Under the pieces are notes generated by a model. That model ran no database searches. It was not told where the DNA came from and saw only the letters and a program-made list of their open reading frames with translations. Below, one piece after another: positions 9,041 to 20,875 of a DNA stretch of 64,000 nucleotides. A program made the position numbers and the translations under genes. Position 1 is the first letter of the stretch; each line of letters starts with the position of its first letter. The stretch is from Amylostereum areolatum (taxonomy: Eukaryota > Basidiomycota > Agaricomycetes > Russulales > Stereaceae), in NCBI GenBank assembly GCA_012932865.1, contig SAXG01000001.1, positions 733,693 through 797,692 of the forward strand, in the 5' to 3' direction.

Positions 9041-12000
9041 ATGGGCGAGTTCTCCAGCCAGGTTCTGGCTTTTACGAGCGGTGTGTTGAATCGTCGTGCA
9101 GCGGCGGAGCAGGTGAGCCATTCCTCGCACTACAGTTCTTTTTGGTGCTCACCGCAACCAGTCCGGTATCTTTGGTGGTCTCAACCCCTCCCACTTCAAC
9201 TCTGCGGACCCGTTCGTGCTATGGGTCATCCAGTCTAGTGCGCCCTTCCTGGTATCATCTTGCCCACCTTGTTGACTTTTCCCAGTTGTTATCATTGCCA
9301 TGACCCAGTTTCTGCACTTCTTCCTTGGTCGCATGCGCCAGCCCCGGGTTATCGCGGAAGTCATCGGTGGCGTTGTCTTGGGCCCTACGGTCGGATTCCC
9401 ATTCGTCTTCTTAGCGCCCCTAAACTAATGTGTCCTCGTTGCTATTCCAGGTACTCGGTAGGGCACCAGGTTTCACAAACGCAATCTTTCCTTCCCAGTC
9501 CCTTCCGTTTCTGTCCTTGACCAGCACCGTTGGCCTCGTATTTTTCCTATTCCTGGTCGGCCTCGAACTCGATACCCGAGTCATTCGACGAAACGCCAAA
9601 GCATCGTCGGCGATCTCGGTCGCAGGGTTGATTATACCTCTCGGCCTTGGGGCAGCGGTGGCCATTCCCATCTACCATCAGTTCATCGATCCGAACGTCA
9701 ATTACGGCTACTTCATCCTTTTCGTTGCTGTCGCCGTGGGCATTACGGCGTTCCCCGTTCTGTGTCGCATCCTCACCGAGATCAAGCTCCTCGACACAAC
9801 TGTGGGTGTTCTGGTGCTCTCCGCCGGCGTTGGAAACGATGTGGTTGGGTGGGTTTTGTTGGCTCTCGCCGTTGCACTCGTAAACGCGTCCTCCGGTTTA
9901 ACGGCGCTATACGTGCTGCTGACGGGTGTCGGATACATCTTCTTCCTCCTCTTCCCGGTCAAGTGGCTGTATGTTTGGACCGCACGTCGATATGGAGGGT
10001 TAGATAGGGGCGAGCCTACCTCCATGATGATGACAATCACCTTTGTCATGGTGTTGTTTTCCGCATTCTTTACCGACATTCATTGGTATTCATGCAATTT
10101 TCGGTGAGTACTCCGGGTGTTCGTTGAACCTATTGAGCTCATCGACTTGCAGGTGGTTTCTTGGCCGGTCTTGTCATTCCGAAGGACAACGGATACGACA
10201 TTGCACTCGTGGAGAAATTAGAAGAATTCATCAGTCTTTTGTTCCTCCCTCAGGTATGTATCCCGTCGCGACTCCGATCTGGCGTGGACACTGACGGAAG
10301 TCCTTGTAGTATTTTGCCCTTTCCGGTCTCCGAACGAACCTGGGTCTTCTGGACGATGGCGTGACGTGGGGCTATACGATTCTCATTTGTGTTGTCGCAT
10401 TTTTCAGCAAGTTTTTGTCTTGTGCAGCGGCAGCGAAGACATTTGGGTTCAATCTGCGCGAATCCGGCGCCGTTGGTTCTCTTATGGCCTGCAAGGGGTA
10501 GGCATCTTTTCCAGCTCCGTTCTCATGTTTAGAATTGACGCGATCGTCCTTTTAGTCTGGTAGAACTTATTGTCTTGAACGTCGGACTGCAAGCCGGCAT
10601 CCTGAACACACGCGTCTTCTCGATGTTCGTGCTCCACGCCCTCGTGTTGACGTTCATCACCACGCCTTTAACAATGGCGTTTTACCCCCCGAGCGCACGC
10701 ATTCACGCTGGGAATGTCTTGGAGGCGGGGCCGTCATCATCGGATGGTCTCCCCATTTTGGAGAAGGGCGACGCAACCCAGGATGAGTTCAAAACTAAAT
10801 TCACCGTGGTTCTGGACAAAATCGAACAGCTCCCGGCTGCAATGACCATGACCCAGCTGCTCAGGCCGTCGAATGCAAGCGCACACACGCTGGTCAGCGA
10901 TCAGTCAAGCATCTCAAAGGGCTCTGACCCGGAAGCTCTCGCGGAGACGTCCTCACTCCGGCAGAACATTTCGGTGGATGCTTTGCGCCTCATCGAGTTG
11001 ACGGAGCGTACATCTGCAGTCCTCAAGTCGCAATCGGCTGACGTTCTCATCCGCCACGATCCCATTCTGTCGGTCTTCCGGACGTTCGGCCAACTCAACA
11101 ACTTCAGCGTTTCCGCGTCGCTGTCTGTCGTTTCTCAGGAGGAATTCTCGGTCAATATCGCCGAGCATGCGCGCCAATGCAGGTCCCAGATGGTCATCGT
11201 CCCTTTGAGCCTCACCTCGACGGATATAACGGCCACCCCTGCAGACCCCACCATCGCAGCATCGGCCAACCCCTTCGATGTTCTTTTCCGCAAAGGCGCC
11301 AATGCTCATGATGCAGTATCCTCCGTCGCGTCTTCGCAACTCATCCGCAAGATCTTCGCAAGCAGTCCATCCGACGTTGCGCTCTTCATCGACCGAGGGC
11401 TTCCGCAGCAGGCGAATGCTCATCCCCATATCTTCCTGCCCTTTATCGGGGGGGCCGATGATCGCCTCGCTCTGTCGTTCGTGGTTCAGCTTTGCGCCAA
11501 CCCATCCATCTCGGCTACGGTCATCCGAATCCGCAAGGTTAACGATGAAGGCTTGGATCCTGTGGACTCCATTGGCGATGCGAAGAATGGTTTCGCCTCG
11601 GTTGGCAATGTAAGCACGTTGCTCAATTTCCTTATCATCAACCCTAATCCGTCCATCTATTCGACTTTCATCAGACAATCATGTTTCCCGACACTGTGTA
11701 CGCCACACATGATACCCAGGCCCGTCTACAGTCCGACGTTGCGGACAACATGGCGTGGGCTCACTTCACAACATCCTCCATCGTTCATTCGACCTCTGTC
11801 AGCTCCGCATTAAACCGCATCACCTTCGAAGACGAGCGTACGGCGCAACCATTACACTGTCTGCTCGAACGGGCTGGCCAAGCTGCTTCACGGTCGAGGG
11901 GGCCACTCTTCGTGGTCACTGGCCGCTCGCGCCGTGGGGGCATGATGTCTCACAAGGACGAGCTGTTGAAGATCGCGGAGGAGCATCGCATGACGATAAA

Positions 12001-12097
12001 CTCGGAATCGTCGAAGACGTTTGGAGATGTCGCGGCTGCGTTTGTAGAGACCGGTGCGAACGCGAGTCTAATGGTCATTCAGGCCGCGTCTTCATGA
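9041..12097 (+). CDS. KHA1: K+/H+ antiporter, KHA1-like (CPA2 family), with an apparent frameshift
   Basis: Membrane cation/proton exchanger of the CPA2 family; yeast Kha1 acts in Golgi/endosomal K+ and pH homeostasis. Eight exons: 9041-9112, 9162-9237, 9286-9389, 9451-10103, 10153-10253, 10310-10497, 10556-11609, 11675-12097. The N-terminal half holds the transport domain with hallmark segments such as [42 protein letters not shown] and [12 protein letters not shown], about 12 hydrophobic helices in all. The long soluble C-terminus resembles the regulatory tail of Kha1. In exon 4 the conserved IGIHAIFG is one base out of register with the preceding FFTDI: there is an extra C at about 10081. 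The downstream frame is otherwise intact, so a base-call error is more likely than a pseudogene. Confidence 0.9.
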
Positions 12098-13812
12098 AGC
12101 TCACGCCTCTATACTTTTTGCATACGATACCTGTACACATATGATCCTCCACTTACTCGGGGACACGCAGTTTCTATAGCGCTAGTGCTGTATTTCAGGA
12201 CGAGTTAAATTATGGTTGGGAGTTCCTTCTTGAAGCTTGATTCCTTCCACAACGATGACTAACGTGAGAGCCACGCCGACCGATGTGGAAACTTCGGAGG
12301 CTGACTTTGTTCCATGTCTGTTGGCCATCCTCAAGAGGCCAGCCGCGCAAGACGTGTATTTATTTGAAGCAAGGTACACGGACGCAGTACGAACGCTCTC
12401 GTCAATGATGTTAGTTTCGTCTGTAAAACATCCGGAAGTCATTGCCCCTGTTAGACGAGGTTGTATATATCAAGCCTTGGAACTTCCTTTGGATTGTATA
12501 CAATGTGCGTGTCACCGAAAATCAGAGGTGATCCGACCGGGGCCAGCAAGGGTAACAAAGGGTGAGTATGCTGCAGACGTGTGTCGAGTCCAGAGAGAAG
12601 CCAGGTACTGAGAAGGTCGACCTAGGGTCGACATCGGGAGAGGGCCCACACGACGTAGCTGTTGACATTGATAAATTGCTTGCAAGTTGTGAATACATGG
12701 AGACGTGAATGGCTCGCGCCGAAAGATCAGAGATAGCGATTGCAAACAGATTGGATGAGCAGTGAAGACAGCATTTGGTCGAAAGGAAAAGGATACTGTA
12801 CGGGTGCGTGGTCGGCAAGGACCCGGAGGAGCGTGTTGTGGGGATTATCACCATGATTTGTGGCGAGCACATATCGGGAAAAGACAACATGCCAGTGAGT
12901 TTCGGTTTCTGTGGCCAATGGAGGAGGCCCACGAGGAACAAAGACGAGCACGGCTGGAAAGAAAAGGTGAAGGGGGTTCTGAGTCTTTTGGCCCTTAGGG
13001 ACAAACTTAGGGAGGGAAGACCGAGGCATCGGGGGCAGGTGATATCGCTGAGAGACAAATAATCCTTTAATACAAAGAGAGACGCGGTGGAGCGCTGCGT
13101 CACGTCACGACACAAACCGCGAGACAAGTGAGCTTTCTGATTGGTTGTGGGACAACAGCCACGTCATCGTAACGCGACGCGTGACAAGTCGCGTTGACAA
13201 ATGCACGTGGCTGCTTGCGTCATCCTAGGCTTGCGCGTCGGCCGGGTCGCCGCGTCGCTCTTCGTCTTGACCTCCACCACGTACTTGGCCACCGTCATAC
13301 CTTCCCACTCTCTATGGCACCTCTACGCACCGCCGTTAGCGTCAAAGTAGCCTCCATGGCACAGCCCTACTTATACCTTTTACTTTGTATATCAGAAAAC
13401 AAATTCAAATCAATTTTCCTCCAAAGCAATGTTTGTGCAGCAACATGGACGTGTTTTGTCGCTTCGGTCACGATGACCGCGTCGCTCCCACCCCCCCTGA
13501 TTGGATTTATTTATATATCTAGAGATTTTTCGGGAAATTTCCTCGGTGCTCGGATGAGGCGTGGTGGTCCCGAGCTCGAGTGATGTACGACACGACCCGA
13601 CCCGACACGACACAGTACAGCACACCCTGTCATCTGCATCCAGTGCATCTCGGTGCGTTCATCTGGATCATGTGCGCATTTTCTTTCTCTCTTGCGAGAC
13701 GAACTGACATGTACTATTTGTGCAGAAGAATCTATGCGAGTTGGGGGTGACATTGGCTGGCCATTGGGACGGTGCACCGAGCAGGAACGCAGGTCCACTG
13801 ATTCCGTCCAAG
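12098..13812. other. intergenic region with CRE/ACGT-rich patch
   Basis: No gene is supported; open frames up to 201 codons on the minus strand have no recognisable content. Positions 13094-13230 hold many CGTCA/TGACG and CACGTC/CACGTG-like cores plus an ATTGG (CCAAT) box near 13140, suggesting a promoter. A short CGACACGACCCGAC simple repeat lies at 13588-13616. Confidence 0.4.
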
Positions 13813-14383
13813 ATGCAGCCCCCAGAAACAGTGCCCATTCAACCTCCTCGCAAGCGAACGAGAACACGGCCGTCCAGGTATGACTGACCTTAACAAACTG
13901 ATCAATGTCCTTGCTTACTATATTGTTGTCTACAGCTTTCCTCGGCTGACGCCATTGGCCACCGCCGGTCTTGAGTGCGAGCACAACGACATCCTCAGGA
14001 TCCTGAAGGTCCGCAACAGCATTGTATTGTGTCGTCCACGTCCGAATCAACGACAGGTGACACGATAATGCAAGAACCCAACCAACCAGCAAGCCTCGAA
14101 CGGAGCTTTCATAGATGGTACGTGCATACAGTATCAATCAATGTGATAGTAAAGGCTTTACTGATCCTTTTGTTATCCATATCACAGGTGATATGTCCTC
14201 ATCGACATTGCATATTCGCAGGCCTACTCGGCCCTCGGCGACTTGCTTCCTACGCCCCCAAGGACTCCAGCTCTGAACCCTCAAGGAACAGAACAACCCA
14301 CTCTGCTATCGAAATGGCAGATTGCCAAGAGAGCCCGACACGAGCGAGAGCATTTGGGACCGTCACAAACCCCTCTACTGTAG
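13813..14383 (+). CDS. possible small multi-exon gene, product unknown
   Basis: Weak prediction. An ATG at 13813 opens a basic, proline-rich exon (MQPPETVPIQPPRKRTRTR) that ends at a good GTATGA donor near 13879, with an acceptor at about 13936. After at least one more intron (acceptor CATATTCGCAG near 14221), a coding-like exon reads AYSALGDLLPTPPRTPAL... and KWQIAKRARHEREHL, ending at TAG 14381-14383. The middle exon cannot be joined in one frame with certainty. The protein would be short, basic and mostly disordered. Could also be a degraded gene. Confidence 0.28.
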
Positions 14384-14643
14384 GCGGCTGTAGTTTGGCA
14401 ACTCGCAACCGGTGTCACATGACCGTGGGAGCGGGTAGAGGAGGGCAACCCGGCCTCGGGGACGGGGGACATCCACTTTAGGCAACGCAACCTCTTGTGA
14501 GTGAGCTCTCCCAAAGGGCCAAAGCTGTCCTATGTAGCGTCGAGTGATCATCCTCACGCTTTGGCCCATTACACTGTACACGAATCTGTATATGAATACA
14601 AGGTTTTGTGCACACTGACCACCTTATTTGTCACTGAGTGCTG

Positions 14644-14651
14644 ATTAGCTC
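14644..14651. repeat. 8-bp target site duplication of the MITE, left (ATTAGCTC)
   Basis: Exact match to 15156-15163 on the other side of the element. Confidence 0.88.
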
Positions 14652-15155
14652 AGGACCCCTGAAATTCCCTATAAATGATTCATCTCGGACCACCGAAAAT
14701 TTGGGCCTTATGGGAACCTATGTATGGTACTCTCCACCGAAAATGGGCCCCGTAGGGCCGACATGTTGGAGCTAAGAACCACTGAAAAGGAACCCGCCCG
14801 TCCGAAGTCCCATCTTCACCACCGAAAATGGTAAGCATCTGAACACGCCGAGGATCTGTCAGTTCCAATCACAAGTATTTTGCATATTTTGCTTCCCATG
14901 GGTCTATGGAAGCAAACTAGGCATGTTATAGCAAGCTTGTGCATAAAATGAGAGTTCTGCTCTGGAAACCTCGACGCCGAAGGCGTGGGAAATTAGACTA
15001 TTTTTAGATATGTATAGTCTAAGAACCACTGAAAACGGCTGACTTGAAAAAATCTATCATGTAAATCACCGAAAATGGCCCAAATTCTGTCCCAGCGCAC
15101 CACCGAAAACAGGTCACCCTGGGATGAATGCTCTATAGGGAATTTCAGGGGTCCT
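14652..15155. mobile_element. 504-bp hAT-like MITE with 22-bp terminal inverted repeats
   Basis: The ends are a perfect 22-bp inverted repeat starting AGGACCCCTGAAATTCC. The element is flanked by a perfect 8-bp direct repeat, ATTAGCTC, at 14644-14651 and 15156-15163, the duplication length expected for hAT (or P) transposases. The interior is AT-rich and has no transposase coding, so it is non-autonomous. It carries seven copies of ACYGAAAA (consensus context CCACCGAAAATGG), all in the same orientation, at 14692, 14736, 14781, 14821, 15028, 15068 and 15102. They may be subterminal transposase-binding sites. No second copy was seen in this window. Confidence 0.88.
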
Positions 15156-15163
15156 ATTAGCTC
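15156..15163. repeat. 8-bp target site duplication of the MITE, right (ATTAGCTC)
   Basis: Exact match to 14644-14651; marks the right border directly after AGGGGTCCT. Confidence 0.88.
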
Positions 15164-15434
15164 ATGAGGCTGGCAGCGCTGCGGCGGTTTGTAGAAAACA
15201 AAATACAATATGAGCGAACCTCATGTCGATTTCGTACTTGGTGCCGCTGGTGACGTATTCTTGAGGGTTTTTGACCTTTTTTTTGCGAAAATTAAGCATG
15301 GGTAAGCGGAAAGCAACTCTAAATAATAAATAAATGTGGAGGTCGTTGAGGACGTTCCCACCGTTTGTTCTCGCGCGGTTCGCCTCTGCCCGCAAACTCC
15401 GAACGTCGGTCGACCGTCGAGGTCTTGCATTTGC

Positions 15435-18400
15435 ATGTCGCTGTCCCCCGCTACAACCGCATCCATAGGCCCCGAAGGCCCTTCCAGCAAACGACGCCGA
15501 ATGGACAACAGTGGCATGAACGGAGGAGATATGATGGGAGGACCTCACGACTCTATGTCAGGCCTATCTGCACCGCCGCCTGGACACATCCCGAAGCGAG
15601 GGGCCCGCGCATGCACGGCATGTCGCAAAGGTAAGAACAGGTGTGAAGGAGAGGTGCGTGCTTTTCTCCTCCTCGTCGTCCCGCCCGCCCCGCTCACTGG
15701 CCCGTTTCCACCGCCGGCCCGGTATCAACTCTGTAGGCTCCTTGTCGTCGCTGCCAGTTGAGCGGAACTCCCTGTGTCTTCGAAAAACCAGAGAAGAAAA
15801 ACCAGCCACAAATCACTAATGCTAGCCTCGAGTCAGTAAGCTCCTTTCTGTCCATCCCCTATCCACTCGCTCAGCTTTTCAATTGCTATCTTCCAGACGA
15901 CTTTCACGACTCGAGGGTCAGTATGTCGTACGTGTCATTCTATCCATGCTCTGGGTTCTAGCATTCTCAATACATTCTTTCTCTAGGTCGTTCAAAGTCA
16001 AATGATCGGCATGCAGTCCTCCCTCGACCGTATCCTCGCCGCCGTCCAGGGTCATGCGCATCCCAACCCCGGTCCCATGCACGGCTCACCCGTCTATCCT
16101 CCCCCTCAACGTGAAGGCCCCGGCTATGTGACGAATGTTTCGGGGACTCGCACCGGCCTTGATGTGTTCGATCCTGCCCTCTTGCAGGATCCACGAGGCA
16201 ACGGCCAACGCACCTTCCCCCCACTCCCCGGTTTCGCGCCCCCAGTGAGTGTCACGCGATCGTACTATCGCTTTCATTGACCGCTGTAATTATGCCACTC
16301 AGCCGCACAAATATGCGACTTACGGCATCGTCCCAAGCACAGCGCCGTCTTCTGATGACGAATCCGAGGACACCTTGCCTCGGTCGACCTTGAATGCACC
16401 TATAGAAGCCTTGCAAGGATTGGCCAATGCTGCCGCCGAGGCGGCGGCCGCGCCATCCTTCTCTTCGTCGACGAGGTATCCATCTCACCTACCTCCACAC
16501 GCCAATGTAGTCTAATTGTTCTTTAGGGTCAAGAAGCGCAAACGGGCAGAGCCTATCCCTCGAAATGCTTTCCCCCATGTTGTTGAAAAGGTATGCAACC
16601 TGATACGTTGATATGCGATCGATGACTGAGACGAATGCCCCTTGTGAAGGGACTCGTCTCTGATTCCGAGGCCAGGGAGCTGTTCCACATGTGAGTTGGT
16701 TCTGTGTTTTCTGCGAGTTTAAATCGTCAATGCTGAATCTTATCAGCTTCTTCTCTGGATGCCATCTTTTCATCCCTCTTTTCGATCCCTCATACGATAC
16801 CTACGAGGGTATCATGGAACGCTCTCCTTGGACCTTTGACGCCATCCTGGCCGTAGCTGGCAAGATCAGGAGCGGAAACAATGCTCCAGGCCCAACGTTC
16901 TACACTGCCCTAGAGGAGGCTCAAGGCATCGCACGTTCATCTCTTTTTGGACCAGTCGTCAGGAAGGAAGCAGCTCAAGGTTGGTTTATCCACTCTGTGC
17001 TGTTCATGGGAAAATCTTACACTCATATCAGGCATGCTTCTTTTGGCCGCCTGGAGCACCAATGGATGGCTTCCAAGTGGCCATGCCATGCGGATGGCTC
17101 TGGACCTCGGTCTTCATCGCGCTTTGGAGAAGCTAGCTGACGATGGCGGCAAGAAACGCAATGAGGAAGAAGAGCGCGACCTTGTAGTTTCGTCCCGCAT
17201 ATGGCTGTGCCTCTACTGGTTCGATCACCAGTATGTCCACATTCCTTTTCAATCTTGTAGTGACTCGACTGACAAGCATCGCGTTAGGATGAGCCTGGGT
17301 ACCGGAAGGCCAATTGTATTACGGGATGAAAACTCCATTCGCCACTGCCGTGTACTGTTGAACCATCCCATGGCATCGCCAACGGATGTTCGCCTCGTCG
17401 CTTTGGTGGAGCTCATTGCCCAAAAGAGTAAGCTCGTTGTAAAACCATCTGTCCTTATCTGACTTCCACAGCTCAAATCTATGAAACATTATCATCGATG
17501 AACGGACAAGTTAATCACAACACTTTGGCGTTCATTCGCCGAGCCAATGTCGCTCTCGACAAGTGGTGGGCCGATTGCGACGAGCTCCATCGTTCGTACC
17601 TCTACCGGGTGTCTTCGCCGCTTCTGGCTAATCACTTCGTAATATGCAGGCCAGACCATGGATGAGGATTCTCTTCTGCGCAAGATCTTGGCGGGCGAGC
17701 TTCACTATGCAAAGCTCTGGCTCGTCTGCGTTGCCCTTCGCGGGGTGTCGTGGGACAAGATGCCATTCGAACAAAGGGAACTTGCCTTCCAGGCCAAGGA
17801 CGCCGCATCCAATTGCCTTTCAACATTCCTCGGCGCTCAAGACTACCGGTGAGGACCTTCCTATCTCATTTTCCTCCTCGTACATCACCTTACGAACGCT
17901 TGACATGAGTAGGGCTGCGCTTCGGTATGCGGTGCACGATAGCCTTGTCACCGCTGCCTTCTCCGGGCTGTTCCTACTCAAGATGGCCAATCTGTTCCCA
18001 GCGGAACTTGATCTCGGCGCGATAAGCGTCCAAGTCGAACAACTCGCACAACTTCTCTTCGACGTGGCCGCCGAGCGGTATGCCTGACTCGCTTCGTTTG
18101 TCCAACCCTGCTGTTGCTAAATCAAATTCTCAGATACGCTTTGACGCTCCGAATCATGCTCGCCAACCTTCGTCGCAAGGTCGGACTCACGGCGCCTGGT
18201 CCAAGTCAGCCTTTGGCTAGTCTGCCCGGCGGACCCGGCGATCCCATGGGCATGCCCCCTGGTCCTCATCAATTTAGTCGAGGGAGGCCCTCCGCCATTC
18301 ACGGTCGAGGAGCTTGGTACCTCCTGGCCGACTTACGGCAACACCCCCCTCAACGCAACGGACATCCCGGTGTGGTTGCAGGAACAAGTATGTGTCACCC

Positions 18401-18557
18401 ATCTACATCGACGAGACTGGGTATTGATGACGGCGACTTACTGTAGAACTTGACGGACCTCGGACTGCCCGTCAATGGCTCCGATGGCATCTTCATGAAC
18501 TTGAGCCGCGGGTCAGGCTGGCCGGGCGAGTTTGCGCCGATGCCTGAGGCATGGTAA
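15435..18557 (+). CDS. Zn2Cys6 fungal transcription factor
   Basis: Nuclear regulator with an N-terminal binuclear zinc cluster and a fungal-specific transcription factor middle domain. About 14-15 exons can be followed, starting 15435-15653, 15737-15835, 15897-15920, 15987-16244 and 16303 onward. Cysteines at residues 60, 63, 70, 76, 79 and 86 give CX2CX6CX5CX2CX6C (ACTACRKGKNRC...APCRRC...GTPCVF). A short linker (QSQMIGMQSSLDRILAAVQ) looks like the dimerisation coil. The middle homology region includes HIFFSGCHLFIPLFDP and GMLLLAAWSTNGWLPSG. Near 18266-18285 the frame must move by one base to reach the conserved-looking tail FTVEELGTSWPTYGN, either through an unrecognised intron or an extra base. 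The tail ends MPEAW at 18557, but a good donor at 18554 (GTAAGG), a CTTAAC branch and an acceptor near 18668 allow an alternative end at about 18688. Target genes are unknown. Confidence 0.88.
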
Positions 18558-19037
18558 GGTCTCAACGCGTCTTCTCCTCCCTCGTGTCCTCGTTCGCGTC
18601 TCTCTCCTGCTTCCCCCCTGTATGCACGCTTCTTAACGTTTCTGTCCTCTTTTCCCTCGTCTGCTTAGTTTCGTGTATGCCGCCTGAACGAACGAACGCC
18701 GAACGTTCGCCAGTTCGATGTATGTCTGGTCGCTCTCTGTTTCGTTCTCGTCCGTATCTTTTATACGTAACTCATTTGGTTCGAGAAAACTTGTACTATT
18801 GTCCACGGTATCCTGTACGTCGATGAAATACCTATGCGCCCTCCGCGGCCTGTTACCCCCTACCTGTGAATCCAAAACTGGCTTTATTTTATGAATGACA
18901 GCAGCTGCGAATGGATACAGATGGGCTTTGTGCGACCGATTACAACGAGAATAGAATCGAACGTCCGTATCTCCGTCCCAAGTTCGAAACAAACATTCCA
19001 GCGACGGCCCAGCGTAAATACAAAGACATCGCTTCCT
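18558..19037. other. convergent 3' intergenic region
   Basis: Separates the ends of the zinc-cluster gene and the BZW gene. Holds their 3' UTRs and possibly a last small exon of the upstream gene (about 18669-18688). Nothing else seen. Confidence 0.5.
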
Positions 19038-20715
19038 TTACTCTTCGCCTTCTTCCTCGTCACTCTCGTTCTCCTTCAGGAACTAGGGGAATCCCGTGAG
19101 CAGCCGCAGAGAAACGATCCAGGGATGAAACGTACCTTGACGAGAGTTTCCGTACTCTTAAGGAAATGCTGGCGGCCTTGGGGTTTGGACCCCTTGGAGT
19201 GCCAATATATAATAGCTTGGTCAGAAATACAGTCTGTATTGTACAACACCTTCCAATGAGACGCATTAGTATCGAACCGGATACGATGGCGGAGAAGAAC
19301 ATACTTTGAGAATTTGGGGGAATGCCTTCATGATTCGCGTGTCTTCGTAACAATACACTTGCACCGTGTTGATGAGCGCGACCTCCGTCTTGGGGCCGTT
19401 GCAGAATGGCTCAAGGATGGGCGCATATTTCTGAGGATGGAGGAGAAACGGTCAGGCGGACAGCAAGAAAAGGAGCACTCGAAAAGGCTACGTACGGTGA
19501 CCTCGCGCAGTGCGAGGTTTTCGATCTGGTCCGCACGTGCGCTCCAGTCGACGCCGGCCATGAGGCCCTGCCACAGGCAGGTCACCAGGTCGGGCTCAGG
19601 CAGCGGCCTCTCGTCAATGATGCCCTTGACCGCGCTCACGATCTGTACCAAGGTCAGACAGATCCGGACACAGGCAATGCGGGGGGGAGGGGGCAACATA
19701 CTTCAGTGGGCGAGTTTTCGCGGTCCAGAGCGTCATGAATCGCTTTCACGATGTCGTCCTTGATGAGGGAATTCTGGCGTTTCGTCCACCAATCCGCGAC
19801 CTGCGGGAGCCCCTCCTTGCGGAAGTACTCGTCGAGAACCTTGGTCTCGCGCTTGTTGGGAGCGAAGAAGAGCAGAAGATCCTTGATCCCGCCGCGCTTG
19901 AGCGCTCCCGCGAGGTGCTCCATCGATTGCTCGGACAAGTACGAGCGAAAGATGACGGTGAGGACGCCGACGGCGATGTCTGATTGCGTATATGGAGGAC
20001 AGGCAATGAATATATGCTCGGGGTATGCACGGTGCGGTACGTACCATTCTTGACAAGATGATCGCGCGTCAGACTCTGGAGACAGTTGGCAGGAGGCAAG
20101 GCCCTGGGCAAGGAGCAGCCCGGTAGCGACCGCGAACTTATCCTTCTGCGCAGGTTCCCATTTGTTGACGTACTGGAGGAGAGTAGGCAAAGAGCCCTCT
20201 TCAAGCGGCTTTTGAAGGTATTTGTACCTGCATTCAAATATCAGCCACATACGAGGGGGGGCACCCTGACGGGGGATGACGCACCTCCGGATGAGCTTGT
20301 TGAAAACTTCGATGTATTGCTTGATGTCCTCTATCTGGGCGGGCTCCTTGGCCTGGAAGACCGAGAAGGGGGATGTGGGGCCGTCCTCGTCCAAATAGGA
20401 GCCGCCGGGCTGGAGAAGGCCGCCGACGAAAAGGATGTCGAAGAGGGCATCGGAGTACTTGACGAACTCGAGGGTGGAGCCTGCCTGGATGAGTTTGTTG
20501 GCTACGGCGTCGAAATCGCCTTGAGGAACTGCTTCGAGGTGCTTGTAGACCTGATCCCTGAAGACTGAGCACGTTCAGATGAGTGCCGGATGCGGGAACA
20601 GGAAGGAGGACGGACTGGTTGGTTCGTGCTTCGCCTGGGCCTTGACGGCGCGCTTTCTGGCTTTGATTCTGACCCCCTGGAGCGAAGGCTTTGCAGCGGT
20701 TTGTTGCTGAGACAT
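19038..20715 (-). CDS. eIF5-mimic / BZW1-2-like protein (W2 domain), with an apparent frameshift
   Basis: Relatives of human BZW1/BZW2 (5MP) carry a MIF4G-like body and a C-terminal W2 (eIF5C) domain that binds eIF2 and eIF3 and tunes start-codon choice. Exons run from 20715 (MSQQQTAAKPSLQG) through 20564 downward to TAA at 19040-19038. Recognisable pieces are GVRIKARKRAVKAQ, TIFRDQVYKHLEAV, FVKYSDALFDILFVGGLLQPGG, LTRDHLVKNDIAVG, SEQSMEHLAGALKRGG, then the W2 part with ADWWTKRQN and the acidic end NESDEEEGEE. At 20088-20097 the frame shifts by one base between GLAS and NCLQSLTRDH (an extra T in sense). Both sides are strongly conserved, so a sequencing indel is likely. It is transcribed divergently from the gene at 20876, with 160 bp between start codons. 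Confidence 0.9.
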
Positions 20716-20875
20716 CCACGAGTTTCGAACACAAGCCGAAAGTCGTGGAAGCGAGCAAGGAAGGCGGATCTGTCGTGAGCGACGAGTAAACGAGTAAATC
20801 GGTGACCCGCCAAACGGGTTATCGCGGCCCACATCACCTTCGATCGGCATCTCCCTTTTCTTCACTTCCATCACT
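20716..20875. promoter_or_regulatory. short bidirectional promoter
   Basis: Only 160 bp separate the divergent start codons of the BZW-like gene and the 152-aa unknown, so the two probably share promoter elements. No clear TATA box is visible. Confidence 0.55.

Noticed and set aside
12522..13127. 201-codon minus-strand frame in the 3' flank of the antiporter gene
   Set aside because: Ser/Leu/Cys-rich random-looking translation with no family resemblance; overlaps an equally open plus frame.
14692..15109. ACYGAAAA repeats as a CRISPR-like or satellite array
   Set aside because: Spacing is irregular, units are only about 8-13 bp, and they sit inside a transposon with defined ends.
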